A DNA stretch of 8,407 bases from Acidobacteriota bacterium. GTDB lineage: Bacteria > Acidobacteriota > Terriglobia > UBA7540 > JAPUME01. Both the position numbers and the translations under genes were made by a program. The DNA lies in assembly GCA_027294185.1 (NCBI GenBank), contig JAPUME010000279.1, positions 1-8,407 on the forward strand, written 5' to 3'. The notes under the pieces were generated by a model. The model searched no databases. It was not told the DNA's origin and was given only the letters and a program-made list of their open reading frames with translations. Shown here in pieces: positions 1 to 6,528 of this stretch (position 1 is the first letter of the stretch; every line of letters starts with the position of its first letter).

Positions 1-1022
1 AACTCACCGCGCTCGAAGATGAAGCGGATGATTTCCTGACTCAACATCGGACACAGGACCATCCAGGGAGCCACTGCCATCAAGGTGAGCTCCAGGGTGT
101 GACGAAACGTTCGCCGCTCCTCCTCGGCGCTTCGGGTTGCCGCCGCTACGGAAAGCGACCCCAGGACCGCCGTACCGAGACTCCCCACCAGCAACTCGGA
201 AAGGGTCGAAAGAATTTTGAATCCATAGTTCAATGCGGTGAGAGACCCTGCCGGCAGGAAGGAAGCGATCACGCGCTCCACCAACACAAGCCCCTGCCAG
301 GTTCCTGCAGAAGCCAACTGTGCCCCCGTTGCCCCGCGCAGGTGACGGAAAGCCTCTTCCCCGCCCCTGGGTGTGGGCAGGTAACGAACCCGGAAGGAGG
401 CGAATAACTGTATCGACAATGCGGTGACCTGGACGAGGTAACCTGCCAGGTATCCAATAACGATGCTGTAGCCTCCGTAGGAAGCAAAAGTGAGCCAGAT
501 GGATGCAACCACCGTGACGTTGCGGAACAGTCCTGCCGCCGAGGCCACCGCAAAACGCTGCTGGGAGAAAAGAAAAGACCGCAGAACTTCCCCGAATCCC
601 GCCGGAACCACGATCAGGAAAAGCCAGACGCCCCACTGGGCGGCCTGTTCCTTTTGTGCCGGAGAGAGACCGGGAGCGATGAGTCGAACCAGGTGAGGAG
701 TGGCAACTGCACCGATCAAAGCTACACCAAGCGCTCCCCCTAAAACCACTTTCACAACATAGGTGAAGCCTCCCCAGAGTTTTTCCTCTCCCTGCGTTTT
801 CAGAGAGGAAAAGAACGGCACCAGGGAAAATTGTCCGGTCGAGTAGATCAGGTTGGCCAGAATGTAGGGAAGCGTAAAGGCGACGTAAAAGGCGTCGGAG
901 CTTTCCGAGAGGCCGAGCTTCGCTGCAATGCTGGTCTCAACGACAATGCCCATCAGGCTGCCGAGCAGTGAAAACGTGGCGACCGGGGTGAAGTTCCGTA
1001 GGATTTGGTACTTACTCTGCAC
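1..1022 (-). CDS. MurJ/MviN (MVF) family lipid-linked glycan flippase, C-terminus cut by window edge
   Basis: Integral inner-membrane flippase of the MOP superfamily, expected to move an undecaprenyl-linked sugar intermediate across the membrane. The frame is open from 1022 to the left edge (340 codons; family members have about 500, so roughly the last third is missing). Family marks: SDAFYVAFTLP near residues 42-52, ERVIASFLPAGSLTALNYGFK at 249-269, and IIRFIFERGE at 331-340, which is the usual MurJ loop before the next helix. Start: GTG at 1022, with GGAG at 1032-1029, 6 bases upstream; it overlaps the end of the ligase gene by 11 bases, so translation is probably coupled. By eye alignment, the arginines at E. 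coli MurJ R18, R24, R52 and R270 are here S22, V28, A/N (56-57) and K269, while the TDAF aspartate is kept (D43). I infer a Wzx-like role in export of a surface polysaccharide rather than lipid II flipping. Family call is firm; substrate is not. Confidence 0.85.
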   Translation of the reverse strand, partial: MQSKYQILRNFTPVATFSLLGSLMGIVVETSIAAKLGLSESSDAFYVAFTLPYILANLIYSTGQFSLVPFFSSLKTQGEEKLWGGFTYVVKVVLGGALGVALIGAVATPHLVRLIAPGLSPAQKEQAAQWGVWLFLIVVPAGFGEVLRSFLFSQQRFAVASAAGLFRNVTVVASIWLTFASYGGYSIVIGYLAGYLVQVTALSIQLFASFRVRYLPTPRGGEEAFRHLRGATGAQLASAGTWQGLVLVERVIASFLPAGSLTALNYGFKILSTLSELLVGSLGTAVLGSLSVAAATRSAEEERRTFRHTLELTLMAVAPWMVLCPMLSQEIIRFIFERGE

Positions 1023-2298
1023 GGGCGACTCCGCCTGAGGAAGCCGATGATTCCTTCCCCGATTGAGGGGAAGAGGCTTTCTCGATTTCCGCCGCTACGA
1101 AGGGCACGGTGGTAAGAAAAAGAAACAGCATGAGAACTTCTGAAGAGCCGAAGCTGAACTCGAACATTCCCTGCACCAGCAGGGCCAGCCATGCGGCGAG
1201 CGCACCTTCCGCAATGTAATCCGAATCGCCCAGCCGGCGACGCAAGCCCAGGAAGTGCCGGCCCCACAGGGCCATCAGCCATAGCCATGCACCCAGGCAT
1301 AGCAGACCTCGCTCGGCCGCCAGTTGCAGCGGATTGTTATGGAGGTGGCCGTGGTAGCCCTCGATGGGTGTCACTCCTGCGGGCAGATATTCCTCGTAAA
1401 CTTCATTGACCCGGTTTGGGCCGACGCCGAGCCCCGGATGGCGGCGCATCATGTTCCAACCCACCCGAAACATTTCATAGCGGATGGCGATGGAAGGGTC
1501 GGAGCTGGGATGGAGAATCGAGGTCACCCGGTCCCGCACCAGAGACGGCGCGACGAGCCAGGTTCCGAGCGCCAGGACGGGAATTCCCCACAGAAGCCGG
1601 GGCCGCTTCAGGGTGAGGAGCAGACACACCGCCGCCGCCGACCCGATCCAGGCCCCGCGTGTGAAGCTTAGTATCAACGAAACACCAACCAAACCCACCA
1701 ACGCGATCCATTTCACTTTGGGTCGCCACAGGCAGAAGGCCCCAAGCATCGCCAGAACCAGCATCTGTTGGCCGGAGAAATCCATCCAGTGACCCATGAA
1801 TCCCGTCGCCCGCGTATAGGTCATCGTGAAATAGAAGTCTTCCGGTGCAAGCGTTCTCGCCTGGAGATACTGACGAAACACTTGTCCGGCCGCAACCAGG
1901 CCCACGAAGCCCGCTTCGAGAAAGAGCCCCTTCAACAGAAACTGCAGGTGCGGCAGCGACACGATCAGATTTGCCGTGAGAAGGATGATGACGAACAGAA
2001 CCAGCTTGCGGACGGCAAAGACTCCGGCTCCGATATTGGCCGACAACAATACGGATAGGATCGTGGTCAGGCAAAACAGCAGCAGGGGAAGGCGGATGGG
2101 CGGAAACCGCAGCGAAGGCTTGTTACGCCACAGGTGCGCGAGGAAAAGGAGTGATGCCAGTGTCAGCGTGGCTTGAGAAACTGCAATGGAAAACAGAAAG
2201 GAGAGGACCGAAAGGCTGAAAGCCAACGAAGCGTAACGGGCGAGCGGAGGTTCCGGGAGCGCCCGTGTGACGGAGAAATGAATCGCCTGAAAATTCAA
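1012..2298 (-). CDS. O-antigen ligase/polymerase family membrane protein (WaaL/Wzy type)
   Basis: 428-residue polytopic inner-membrane protein of the O-antigen ligase family (Wzy_C type), which joins or polymerises lipid-linked glycan on the periplasmic face. About ten hydrophobic helices are visible. The family signature SFTRGAW (211-217) is followed by a long periplasmic loop with AIRYEMFRVGW (271-281), the RRHPGLGVGPN block (285-295) and the histidine/asparagine motif YHGHLHNN (315-322) that runs into LQLAAERGLLCLGAW. R214, R273 and H318/H320 are the likely functional residues by analogy with WaaL. The tail (406-428) is polar and Ser-rich. Start: TTG at 2298 is the first possible codon after an in-frame TAG two codons upstream; no good ribosome binding site is seen, so the true start could lie slightly inside, for example TTG at codon 25. 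Ligase and polymerase cannot be told apart from sequence. It overlaps the flippase gene, and the two form a surface-polysaccharide export pair. Confidence 0.85.
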   Translation of the reverse strand: MNFQAIHFSVTRALPEPPLARYASLAFSLSVLSFLFSIAVSQATLTLASLLFLAHLWRNKPSLRFPPIRLPLLLFCLTTILSVLLSANIGAGVFAVRKLVLFVIILLTANLIVSLPHLQFLLKGLFLEAGFVGLVAAGQVFRQYLQARTLAPEDFYFTMTYTRATGFMGHWMDFSGQQMLVLAMLGAFCLWRPKVKWIALVGLVGVSLILSFTRGAWIGSAAAVCLLLTLKRPRLLWGIPVLALGTWLVAPSLVRDRVTSILHPSSDPSIAIRYEMFRVGWNMMRRHPGLGVGPNRVNEVYEEYLPAGVTPIEGYHGHLHNNPLQLAAERGLLCLGAWLWLMALWGRHFLGLRRRLGDSDYIAEGALAAWLALLVQGMFEFSFGSSEVLMLFLFLTTVPFVAAEIEKASSPQSGKESSASSGGVARAE

Positions 2299-2338
2299 CG
2301 GCTAAGAATACACCGGAACCGTGGTCGATCTCACTATT

Positions 2339-2354
2339 GAATATCGGAATATCG
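2339..2354. repeat. Tandem 8-base direct repeat between lon and the ligase gene
   Basis: GAATATCG occurs twice in direct succession in the 60-base gap between lon and the ligase gene. The surrounding gap is AT-richer than the genes and shows no terminator hairpin with a T-run, so lon transcription may read through. It could be part of a weak promoter for the ligase gene or simply chance. Confidence 0.5.
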
Positions 2355-2358
2355 AAGA

Positions 2359-4809
2359 TCAGTTTGGGAGTTGCTGTTGTGCCTGAGCGTTCTTGGCCGT
2401 CTTGCGCGAGGGGGTCGGTTTATTGGAGTGTGTGGCGTTCTCTTCGAGGGCCAGTTCCAGCACATCTTCAATTTTCTTGACAAAGTGCAGTTTCACATCT
2501 CCCAGAAGCTCTTCGGAGAGGTCCTGGCGGACGTTTGGCTCGTTCTCGCCCGGGAGGATGATGTGCTCCACGTGGGCTCGTTTGGCGGCCAGGATTTTTT
2601 CCTTGAGCCCTCCGACGGGCAGCACCATGCCGCTCAGAGTGATTTCACCCGTCATGGCCCAGCGGGGCCGAGTCGAGCGGCCGGTCAGGGCCGACACCAA
2701 CGAGGTGACCATGGTTACGCCCGCCGAGGGGCCGTCCTTCGGGATGGCGCCGGCCGGGACGTGAACGTGCACGTCGCTCTTGGCGAAGAAATCGGTGTCG
2801 ATCTTGTAATCGCTTGCGTGGGACCGCACCCAGGTCAGCGCCGCCTGCATGGACTCCTGCATGACGGGGCCAACCTGTCCGGTCATATTGAAGTTCTTGC
2901 CGCCCTTCATGAGGTTGGCTTCGACGAAGAGCACGTCACCGCCGGTCGGAGTCCAGGCCAGACCGACCGCCACTCCGGGCTTGCGCGTCCGGTCGACGAC
3001 TTCGGTTTCCTGCCGAAAACGGGGCACGCCCAGAAATTCTTCCACTTGTTTGGAACCGAGCGTCAGCTTTTCTGTGGACCCTTCCGCCACTTTACGAGCC
3101 TGCTTGCGGCAGAGCGTGGCGATCTCGCGTTCCAGGTTGCGCACTCCGGCTTCCCTCGTGTGGTGGCGAATCACATGGGCCAGACCCTCATCGGCAAATT
3201 CGATCTGGTCAGGATGCTTGATTCCATGCGCTTCGGTCTGCTTGGGGATCAGGTAACGAGTGGCAATGTGGAGCTTCTCCTGTTCCGTGTAGCCTTGAAG
3301 CTCCAGCACCTCCATGCGGTCGAGCAGGGCGGGCGGAATCGTATCCAGCACGTTCGCGGTGCAAATGAAAAGAACCGAGGAGAGGTCAAACGGCACGTCG
3401 AGGTAGTTGTCGCGGAAGGTGGAATTCTGCTCGGGGTCGAGAACCTCGAGCAGCGCGGACGAAGGGTCGCCGCGGAAGTCCCGGCCCACCTTGTCCACCT
3501 CGTCGAGCATGAAGATAGGGTCCCGCGTCTCGGCGCGCCGGATTCCCTGAATGATCTGGCCGGGCAGGGCGCCGATGTAGGTGCGGCGGTGGCCGCGGAT
3601 TTCAGCCTCGTCGTGAATTCCGCCCAGAGAGATGCGGGCGAACTTCCGGTCGAGGGCGCGCGCGATGGATTTTCCCAGCGACGTTTTACCCACACCCGGA
3701 GGCCCTACGAAGCAGAGAATGGGTCCCTTCAGGGTGGATTTGAGCTTTAAGACCGCCAAGTATTCAAGGATACGCTCCTTGATCTTTTCCAGGTCCCAGT
3801 GGTCCTCGTCGAGAATCTGTTTCGCCTTGGCCAGGTCCACCTTGAGTTCGCTGACCTTGTTCCAGGGCAGCGTCACCACCCAATCCAGATAGGTGCGAGT
3901 GACGGTGTAGTCGGCGGCGGCGGGATTCATCTTGGCCAGACGCTTCAACTCCCGTTTGGCCTCGGTTTTGGCCTCCTTGTTCATGCCTGCGGCTTCGATC
4001 TTCTTGCGAAGCTCCTCGATCTCCTCCTGCTCGTCGGCTTCGCCCAGCTCCTTCTGGATGGCTTTCATCTGCTCACGCAGGAAGTATTCGCGCTGGCTCT
4101 GGGTCACCTGATCCTGCACGTCGGATTGAATCTTCGAGCGGAGCTGCTGAACTTCGAGCTCTCGGACCAGTTGGCGGTGCAGGCGGTCGATGCGGGCCTT
4201 CAGGTCCAGACTTTCGAGAAGCTCCTGTTTCTCGGAGGTTGACAGCGAAGGCAGATTTGCGGCGATAAAGTCCGAAAGCCGTCCCGGGTCGTCGATGTTC
4301 ATGACCACGGTTTGCAGATCGTCGGAGAGAGTCGGGGAAAGACGGACAACCTCCTGGAAAACGGAGATCACACTGCGGACCAGCGCCTCGAAGTCGGGCT
4401 TTTCATCCGGGGGAACCACGTCATGCATTGCCCGCACGCGGGAGGTCAGGTAAGGCTCCGTCCGGATGACCTCTTCGAGGGAAATGCGATGCAGCCCTTC
4501 GACGAAAATGAACAAACTGTCATTGGGGAGCTTGATGACTTTGTGGACAAAAGCGGAGGTACCCACGCGAAACAGGTCTACCGGCTGCGGAGTGTCGATG
4601 CGCGGGTCCCGCTGGACGACGACACCGATCACTCTTTCTTCTTCCGGCAAATCGGCGATCAGGTTCAACGAGGCCGGTCGGCCCACCGTCAGAGGCAAAA
4701 TGGCATTGGGGAAGAGCACCGTATCCCGCACGGGGAGAATCGGCAGCTCGGAAAGGTCCCCCGAGAGCTTGGCTTTTACGAGTGCGCTTTTTTCATTTTC
4801 CTGATCCAT
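2359..4809 (-). CDS. lon: ATP-dependent protease La (LonA)
   Basis: Cytoplasmic hexameric AAA+ serine protease that unfolds and degrades misfolded and short-lived regulatory proteins. At 816 residues it has the full LonA length. Order of parts: N-terminal substrate-binding LAN domain (about 22-215, starting LPILPVRDTVLFP), coiled-coil (about 215-290, with SQREYFLREQMKAIQKELGE), AAA+ module with Walker A GPPGVGKTS (369-377, K375), Walker B IFMLDEVDK (432-440, D436/E437), sensor-1 N486, arginine finger R498 and sensor-2 R557 in TREAGVRNLER, then the protease domain with catalytic S695 in PKDGPSAG and K738 in GGLKEKIL. All key residues are present. The final 26 residues are a basic, Gln/Ala-rich tail of no known role. 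Start: ATG at 4809 gives MDQENEKSALV; the only strong Shine-Dalgarno-like GGAGG (4827-4823) is 13 bases away, which is long. lon is expressed from its own promoter and is the first of three co-directional genes. Confidence 0.98.
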   Translation of the reverse strand: MDQENEKSALVKAKLSGDLSELPILPVRDTVLFPNAILPLTVGRPASLNLIADLPEEERVIGVVVQRDPRIDTPQPVDLFRVGTSAFVHKVIKLPNDSLFIFVEGLHRISLEEVIRTEPYLTSRVRAMHDVVPPDEKPDFEALVRSVISVFQEVVRLSPTLSDDLQTVVMNIDDPGRLSDFIAANLPSLSTSEKQELLESLDLKARIDRLHRQLVRELEVQQLRSKIQSDVQDQVTQSQREYFLREQMKAIQKELGEADEQEEIEELRKKIEAAGMNKEAKTEAKRELKRLAKMNPAAADYTVTRTYLDWVVTLPWNKVSELKVDLAKAKQILDEDHWDLEKIKERILEYLAVLKLKSTLKGPILCFVGPPGVGKTSLGKSIARALDRKFARISLGGIHDEAEIRGHRRTYIGALPGQIIQGIRRAETRDPIFMLDEVDKVGRDFRGDPSSALLEVLDPEQNSTFRDNYLDVPFDLSSVLFICTANVLDTIPPALLDRMEVLELQGYTEQEKLHIATRYLIPKQTEAHGIKHPDQIEFADEGLAHVIRHHTREAGVRNLEREIATLCRKQARKVAEGSTEKLTLGSKQVEEFLGVPRFRQETEVVDRTRKPGVAVGLAWTPTGGDVLFVEANLMKGGKNFNMTGQVGPVMQESMQAALTWVRSHASDYKIDTDFFAKSDVHVHVPAGAIPKDGPSAGVTMVTSLVSALTGRSTRPRWAMTGEITLSGMVLPVGGLKEKILAAKRAHVEHIILPGENEPNVRQDLSEELLGDVKLHFVKKIEDVLELALEENATHSNKPTPSRKTAKNAQAQQQLPN

Positions 4810-4843
4810 CTCTGTTTTCTAGCCTCCGAAACTGCATCACCGA

Positions 4844-4858
4844 GGGAGTGAATCTCCC
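4844..4858. other. Small hairpin in the lon 5' leader
   Basis: GGGAG and CTCCC form a perfect 5-base-pair stem with a 5-base loop (TGAAT on the plus strand). It lies between the lon -10 and the lon start, so it would be in the lon mRNA leader. No T-run follows; any role in lon translation or mRNA stability is a guess. Confidence 0.3.
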
Positions 4859-4870
4859 CGCAAAACATCC

Positions 4871-4879
4871 ATTATACCA
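4871..4879 (-). promoter_or_regulatory. Extended -10 promoter for lon
   Basis: On the minus strand TGGTATAAT is a perfect TATAAT box with the TGn extension. The hexamer 17 bases upstream (CGATAA) is a poor -35, which is common for extended -10 promoters. Transcription would begin near 4864 and give a leader of about 55 bases. No CIRCE element (the HrcA operator) and no sigma-32-like CCCCAT box is visible, so heat control, if present, is not of those kinds. Confidence 0.65.
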
Positions 4880-4927
4880 TTAAAGCGAGGAGCTTATCGG
4901 CAAGGCCCCAAGAGCGGCCTGAGAGGA

Positions 4928-4966
4928 GAGGAAAAGGGGCGATTTTCCTCAACACTGAGGAGCCCC
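4928..4966. promoter_or_regulatory. Overlapping, mutually exclusive inverted repeats upstream of the HEAT gene
   Basis: Hairpin A: GAGGAAAA (4928-4935) and TTTTCCTC (4943-4950) are perfect 8-base arms around a 7-base loop. Hairpin B: CCTCA (4947-4951) pairs with TGAGG (4956-4960) over a 4-base loop and can be closed by GGGGC (4936-4940) with GCCCC (4962-4966). Both use CCTC at 4947-4950, so only one can form at a time. The element lies in the divergent region between lon and the exported HEAT gene. It may be a protein-binding operator as DNA or a switch as RNA; no promoter upstream of it on the plus strand was convincing. Confidence 0.45.
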
Positions 4967-5032
4967 CTGGCATCCAAGAATGCAGTAGGATGAGTCCTGC
5001 AGGGCATTGCAGAAGGCCCCGGACCTTGCATC

Positions 5033-5038
5033 AGGAGG
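5033..5038 (+). promoter_or_regulatory. Shine-Dalgarno sequence, unusually far from its start
   Basis: AGGAGG is the only strong ribosome-binding sequence ahead of the exported HEAT protein. It lies 16 bases before the ATG at 5055, longer than the usual 5-10. The ATG is still preferred because it places a signal peptide at the very N-terminus; the possible TTG start at 5007 would lie before this site and bury the signal. Confidence 0.5.
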
Positions 5039-5054
5039 AAGCGGTTACGGCGAT

Positions 5055-6035
5055 ATGAGAAAGAACTCCCTCTATTCCCGCATGTGCCTGGCTTCGGTCT
5101 TCGGAGCCGTTATGGGGTTGTCGGCGCCGAACGCAGGCTCTTTCCCCGGCTTCGTCAATCCACAGGACGAAATTGAGGAATTCGATGAGGTGCAGGATTT
5201 CGGCGGCTGGGCCGTGATTCTGCTCGATGAGGTCTTAAACGTTCCCAATCGGGCGGCGCGCGATCACCTGCTCCGGGCGGGGTTTGCGACCGGACCACGC
5301 ATTCTCCCCCAGCTTGAAAAGGCTCTGGAAGACGACCGGACGGCGGAATTTGCCGCTCAATTGCTTGCTTTCATGGGAAATAATCGGGCGCTGCGTACGC
5401 TCCAGAAGTTGGTGGACGACCCTCGGGACCTGGGTTTGAAACGGTTTTTTTACGGGGCACTCGGAGAATTCAACACTCCCCGGACGCGACAGACCTTGCT
5501 GGATGTGGTGGGCCGGGCCGACGATGAGCCGGACCCTATAGTTACTGAGATGGCAATCCTCGCGCTCACTGTCCTTGCCGACCCTTCCCTGATTCCTCTC
5601 CTGGGGGAGGTCCGGGGCCGGACCCTCGACCCTGTCATTCGAGACGATATTGAGAATGCCATCGAAGTCATCCGATTCAGAGCGAACCACCTGGAAAAGA
5701 TGCGGACCGAAGCAAAGGGTGATGTGACCGTCGCCCAGGCCCTGGAGGCCTACTTTATAGCCGACCTGGGCAGGGTAGAAGGTACGGAAGTGGAGGGGGA
5801 TGCGACGGACCCTTCCTCTTCTCCGCTAAAGGTCGAGATCGAAGACCTTACCTTTGCCCCGAACTCTTCCCGGGCCCTGGCCCGCGTTCGGCTCAGCAAT
5901 CCGGCTGCTGCGGCCATCTACGAGCTGGTGCTTCAGAAACGGGGACCCTCCTGGGTAGTGGCCAGCGTCTGGATGGTTTCTCTTCAGGAGAGTGAACGCA
6001 TTTTCCAGCCGCCCTCCCCACCGCCTTCGGAATAG
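5055..6035 (+). CDS. Exported HEAT-repeat protein with C-terminal beta-rich domain
   Basis: Function unknown. 326 residues. Residues 1-28 read as a signal peptide: basic MRKNSLYSR, hydrophobic MCLASVFGAVMGLSA, then PNAGS, so the product is probably periplasmic or secreted. There is no lipobox. Residues about 50-210 are paired amphipathic helices typical of HEAT repeats, for example TAEFAAQLLAFMGNNRALRTL, VTEMAILALTVLADPSLIPLL and VIRDDIENAIEVI; such solenoids bind other proteins. A linker rich in Asp, Ser and Pro (about 240-258) leads to a beta-rich end (258-312: VEIEDLTF, RALARVRLS, IYELVLQKRGPSWVVASVWMV). This resembles the final strands of NTF2-like/DUF4878 domains, a weak similarity judged by eye. 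The ATG at 5055 was chosen over an upstream in-frame TTG because it gives the signal peptide. The gene is divergent from lon; a link to proteolysis or envelope quality control is speculation. Confidence 0.8.
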   Translation: MRKNSLYSRMCLASVFGAVMGLSAPNAGSFPGFVNPQDEIEEFDEVQDFGGWAVILLDEVLNVPNRAARDHLLRAGFATGPRILPQLEKALEDDRTAEFAAQLLAFMGNNRALRTLQKLVDDPRDLGLKRFFYGALGEFNTPRTRQTLLDVVGRADDEPDPIVTEMAILALTVLADPSLIPLLGEVRGRTLDPVIRDDIENAIEVIRFRANHLEKMRTEAKGDVTVAQALEAYFIADLGRVEGTEVEGDATDPSSSPLKVEIEDLTFAPNSSRALARVRLSNPAAAAIYELVLQKRGPSWVVASVWMVSLQESERIFQPPSPPPSE

Positions 6036-6155
6036 CCGGCACACCTCCCGCGCTTCATCGATAGGGTTCCTGTCGGACTCCCGACGGGTTGGCTCACCGG
6101 GCCGGGCTCCGGGACGTGTGCCCGAATCGGTAAACTCGCTGATCGAATATCTGTT

Positions 6156-6178
6156 GAAAGGGCCAGAAGCGCCCTTTC
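6156..6178 (+). terminator. Compact hairpin, possible terminator of the HEAT gene
   Basis: GAAAGGGC (6156-6163) and GCCCTTTC (6171-6178) are perfect 8-base arms around a 7-base loop. It lies 120 bases after the stop of the upstream gene and 50 before the next start. The T-run is short (TTTCTGTG), so termination would be weak. It could instead be an operator, since a candidate -10 begins 3 bases later. The arm and loop lengths equal those of the hairpin at 4928-4950. Confidence 0.4.
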
Positions 6179-6180
6179 TG

Positions 6181-6189
6181 TGCTATCTT
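6181..6189 (+). promoter_or_regulatory. Candidate extended -10 for the small orphan gene
   Basis: TGCTATCTT combines a TGn extension with TATCTT, four of six matches to TATAAT. No -35 stands at the right spacing; TTGAAA at 6154-6159 is too far. A start near 6196 would give a leader of about 33 bases ending in the ribosome site. Confidence 0.3.
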
Positions 6190-6228
6190 CGTGGAAATCA
6201 ATAACAAGACTCTCGAAGGGGGAATCAC

Positions 6229-6447
6229 ATGGCGGAATTCCGACCTGAAGAGATGACCAGCCGGGTCGAACAGATCAACGGCAGACCGATCCGGATATCT
6301 TCCTACAAGCTCGGTCGAACCTATCATTGCAAGGCGGAAATTGATCTGCCCGGTGCGGGCGCGCGCATCGCGGAAGCCTCGGACCCCTCGCGGGAAACCG
6401 CCGAGAGCAAGGTCCTGGCGCAGGTTCAGGAGCGGGTCAAGACCTAA
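6229..6447 (+). CDS. Small conserved-looking protein of unknown function (72 residues)
   Basis: Not recognised as a named family. The ATG at 6229 has a strong ribosome site (GAAGGGGGA, with 6 bases AATCAC before ATG), codon use like its neighbours, and no signal peptide or membrane helix, so a real cytoplasmic protein is likely. Layout: polar N-terminus MAEFRPEEMTSRVEQING, two or three predicted strands (PIRISSYK, RTYHCKAEIDL, ARIAEASD), then one helix SRETAESKVLAQVQERVK (54-71). The beta-beta-alpha order, with a Ser-x-x-x-Ala-x-x-x helix start after a strand, is loosely like the second half of a double-stranded-RNA-binding domain, but the lysines that contact RNA are not clearly present and the first helix is weak. 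It may be a stand-alone unit with its own promoter. Its end faces the oppositely oriented gene at 6529. Confidence 0.7.
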   Translation: MAEFRPEEMTSRVEQINGRPIRISSYKLGRTYHCKAEIDLPGAGARIAEASDPSRETAESKVLAQVQERVKT

Positions 6448-6468
6448 GTGTAGAATCCGAAAATGAGT

Positions 6469-6507
6469 TCAGGGGCGTGTGTCGACTTGTCTGCCGCAGT
6501 CCCCTGA
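6469..6507. terminator. Long-loop inverted repeat between convergent genes
   Basis: TCAGGGG (6469-6475) and CCCCTGA (6501-6507) are perfect 7-base arms separated by 25 bases. It sits in the 81-base gap between the ends of two converging genes, where a two-way terminator is expected. No T-run follows on either strand and the loop is long, so the call is tentative. Confidence 0.3.
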
Positions 6508-6528
6508 GTAAGGGAAGCGTGTGGTGTG

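Noticed and set aside
4..636. 210-codon minus-strand open frame at the left edge
   Set aside because: It is in a different frame from the MVF flippase, is rich in Gly and Arg as a frame-shadow is, and competes with a frame that matches a known family.
2371..3750. 459-codon plus-strand open frame opposite lon
   Set aside because: It lies wholly antisense to lon, whose catalytic residues are all intact. Long antisense frames are common in GC-rich genes, and the translation shows no domain or ordered hydrophobic pattern.
5007..5054. TTG start 16 codons upstream of the exported HEAT gene
   Set aside because: The Shine-Dalgarno at 5033 lies downstream of this TTG, and starting there would place the signal peptide inside the protein.
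6490..6528. Possible extra small gene in the gap between the convergent genes
   Set aside because: The gap is only 81 bases and no start with a ribosome site and meaningful frame is present.
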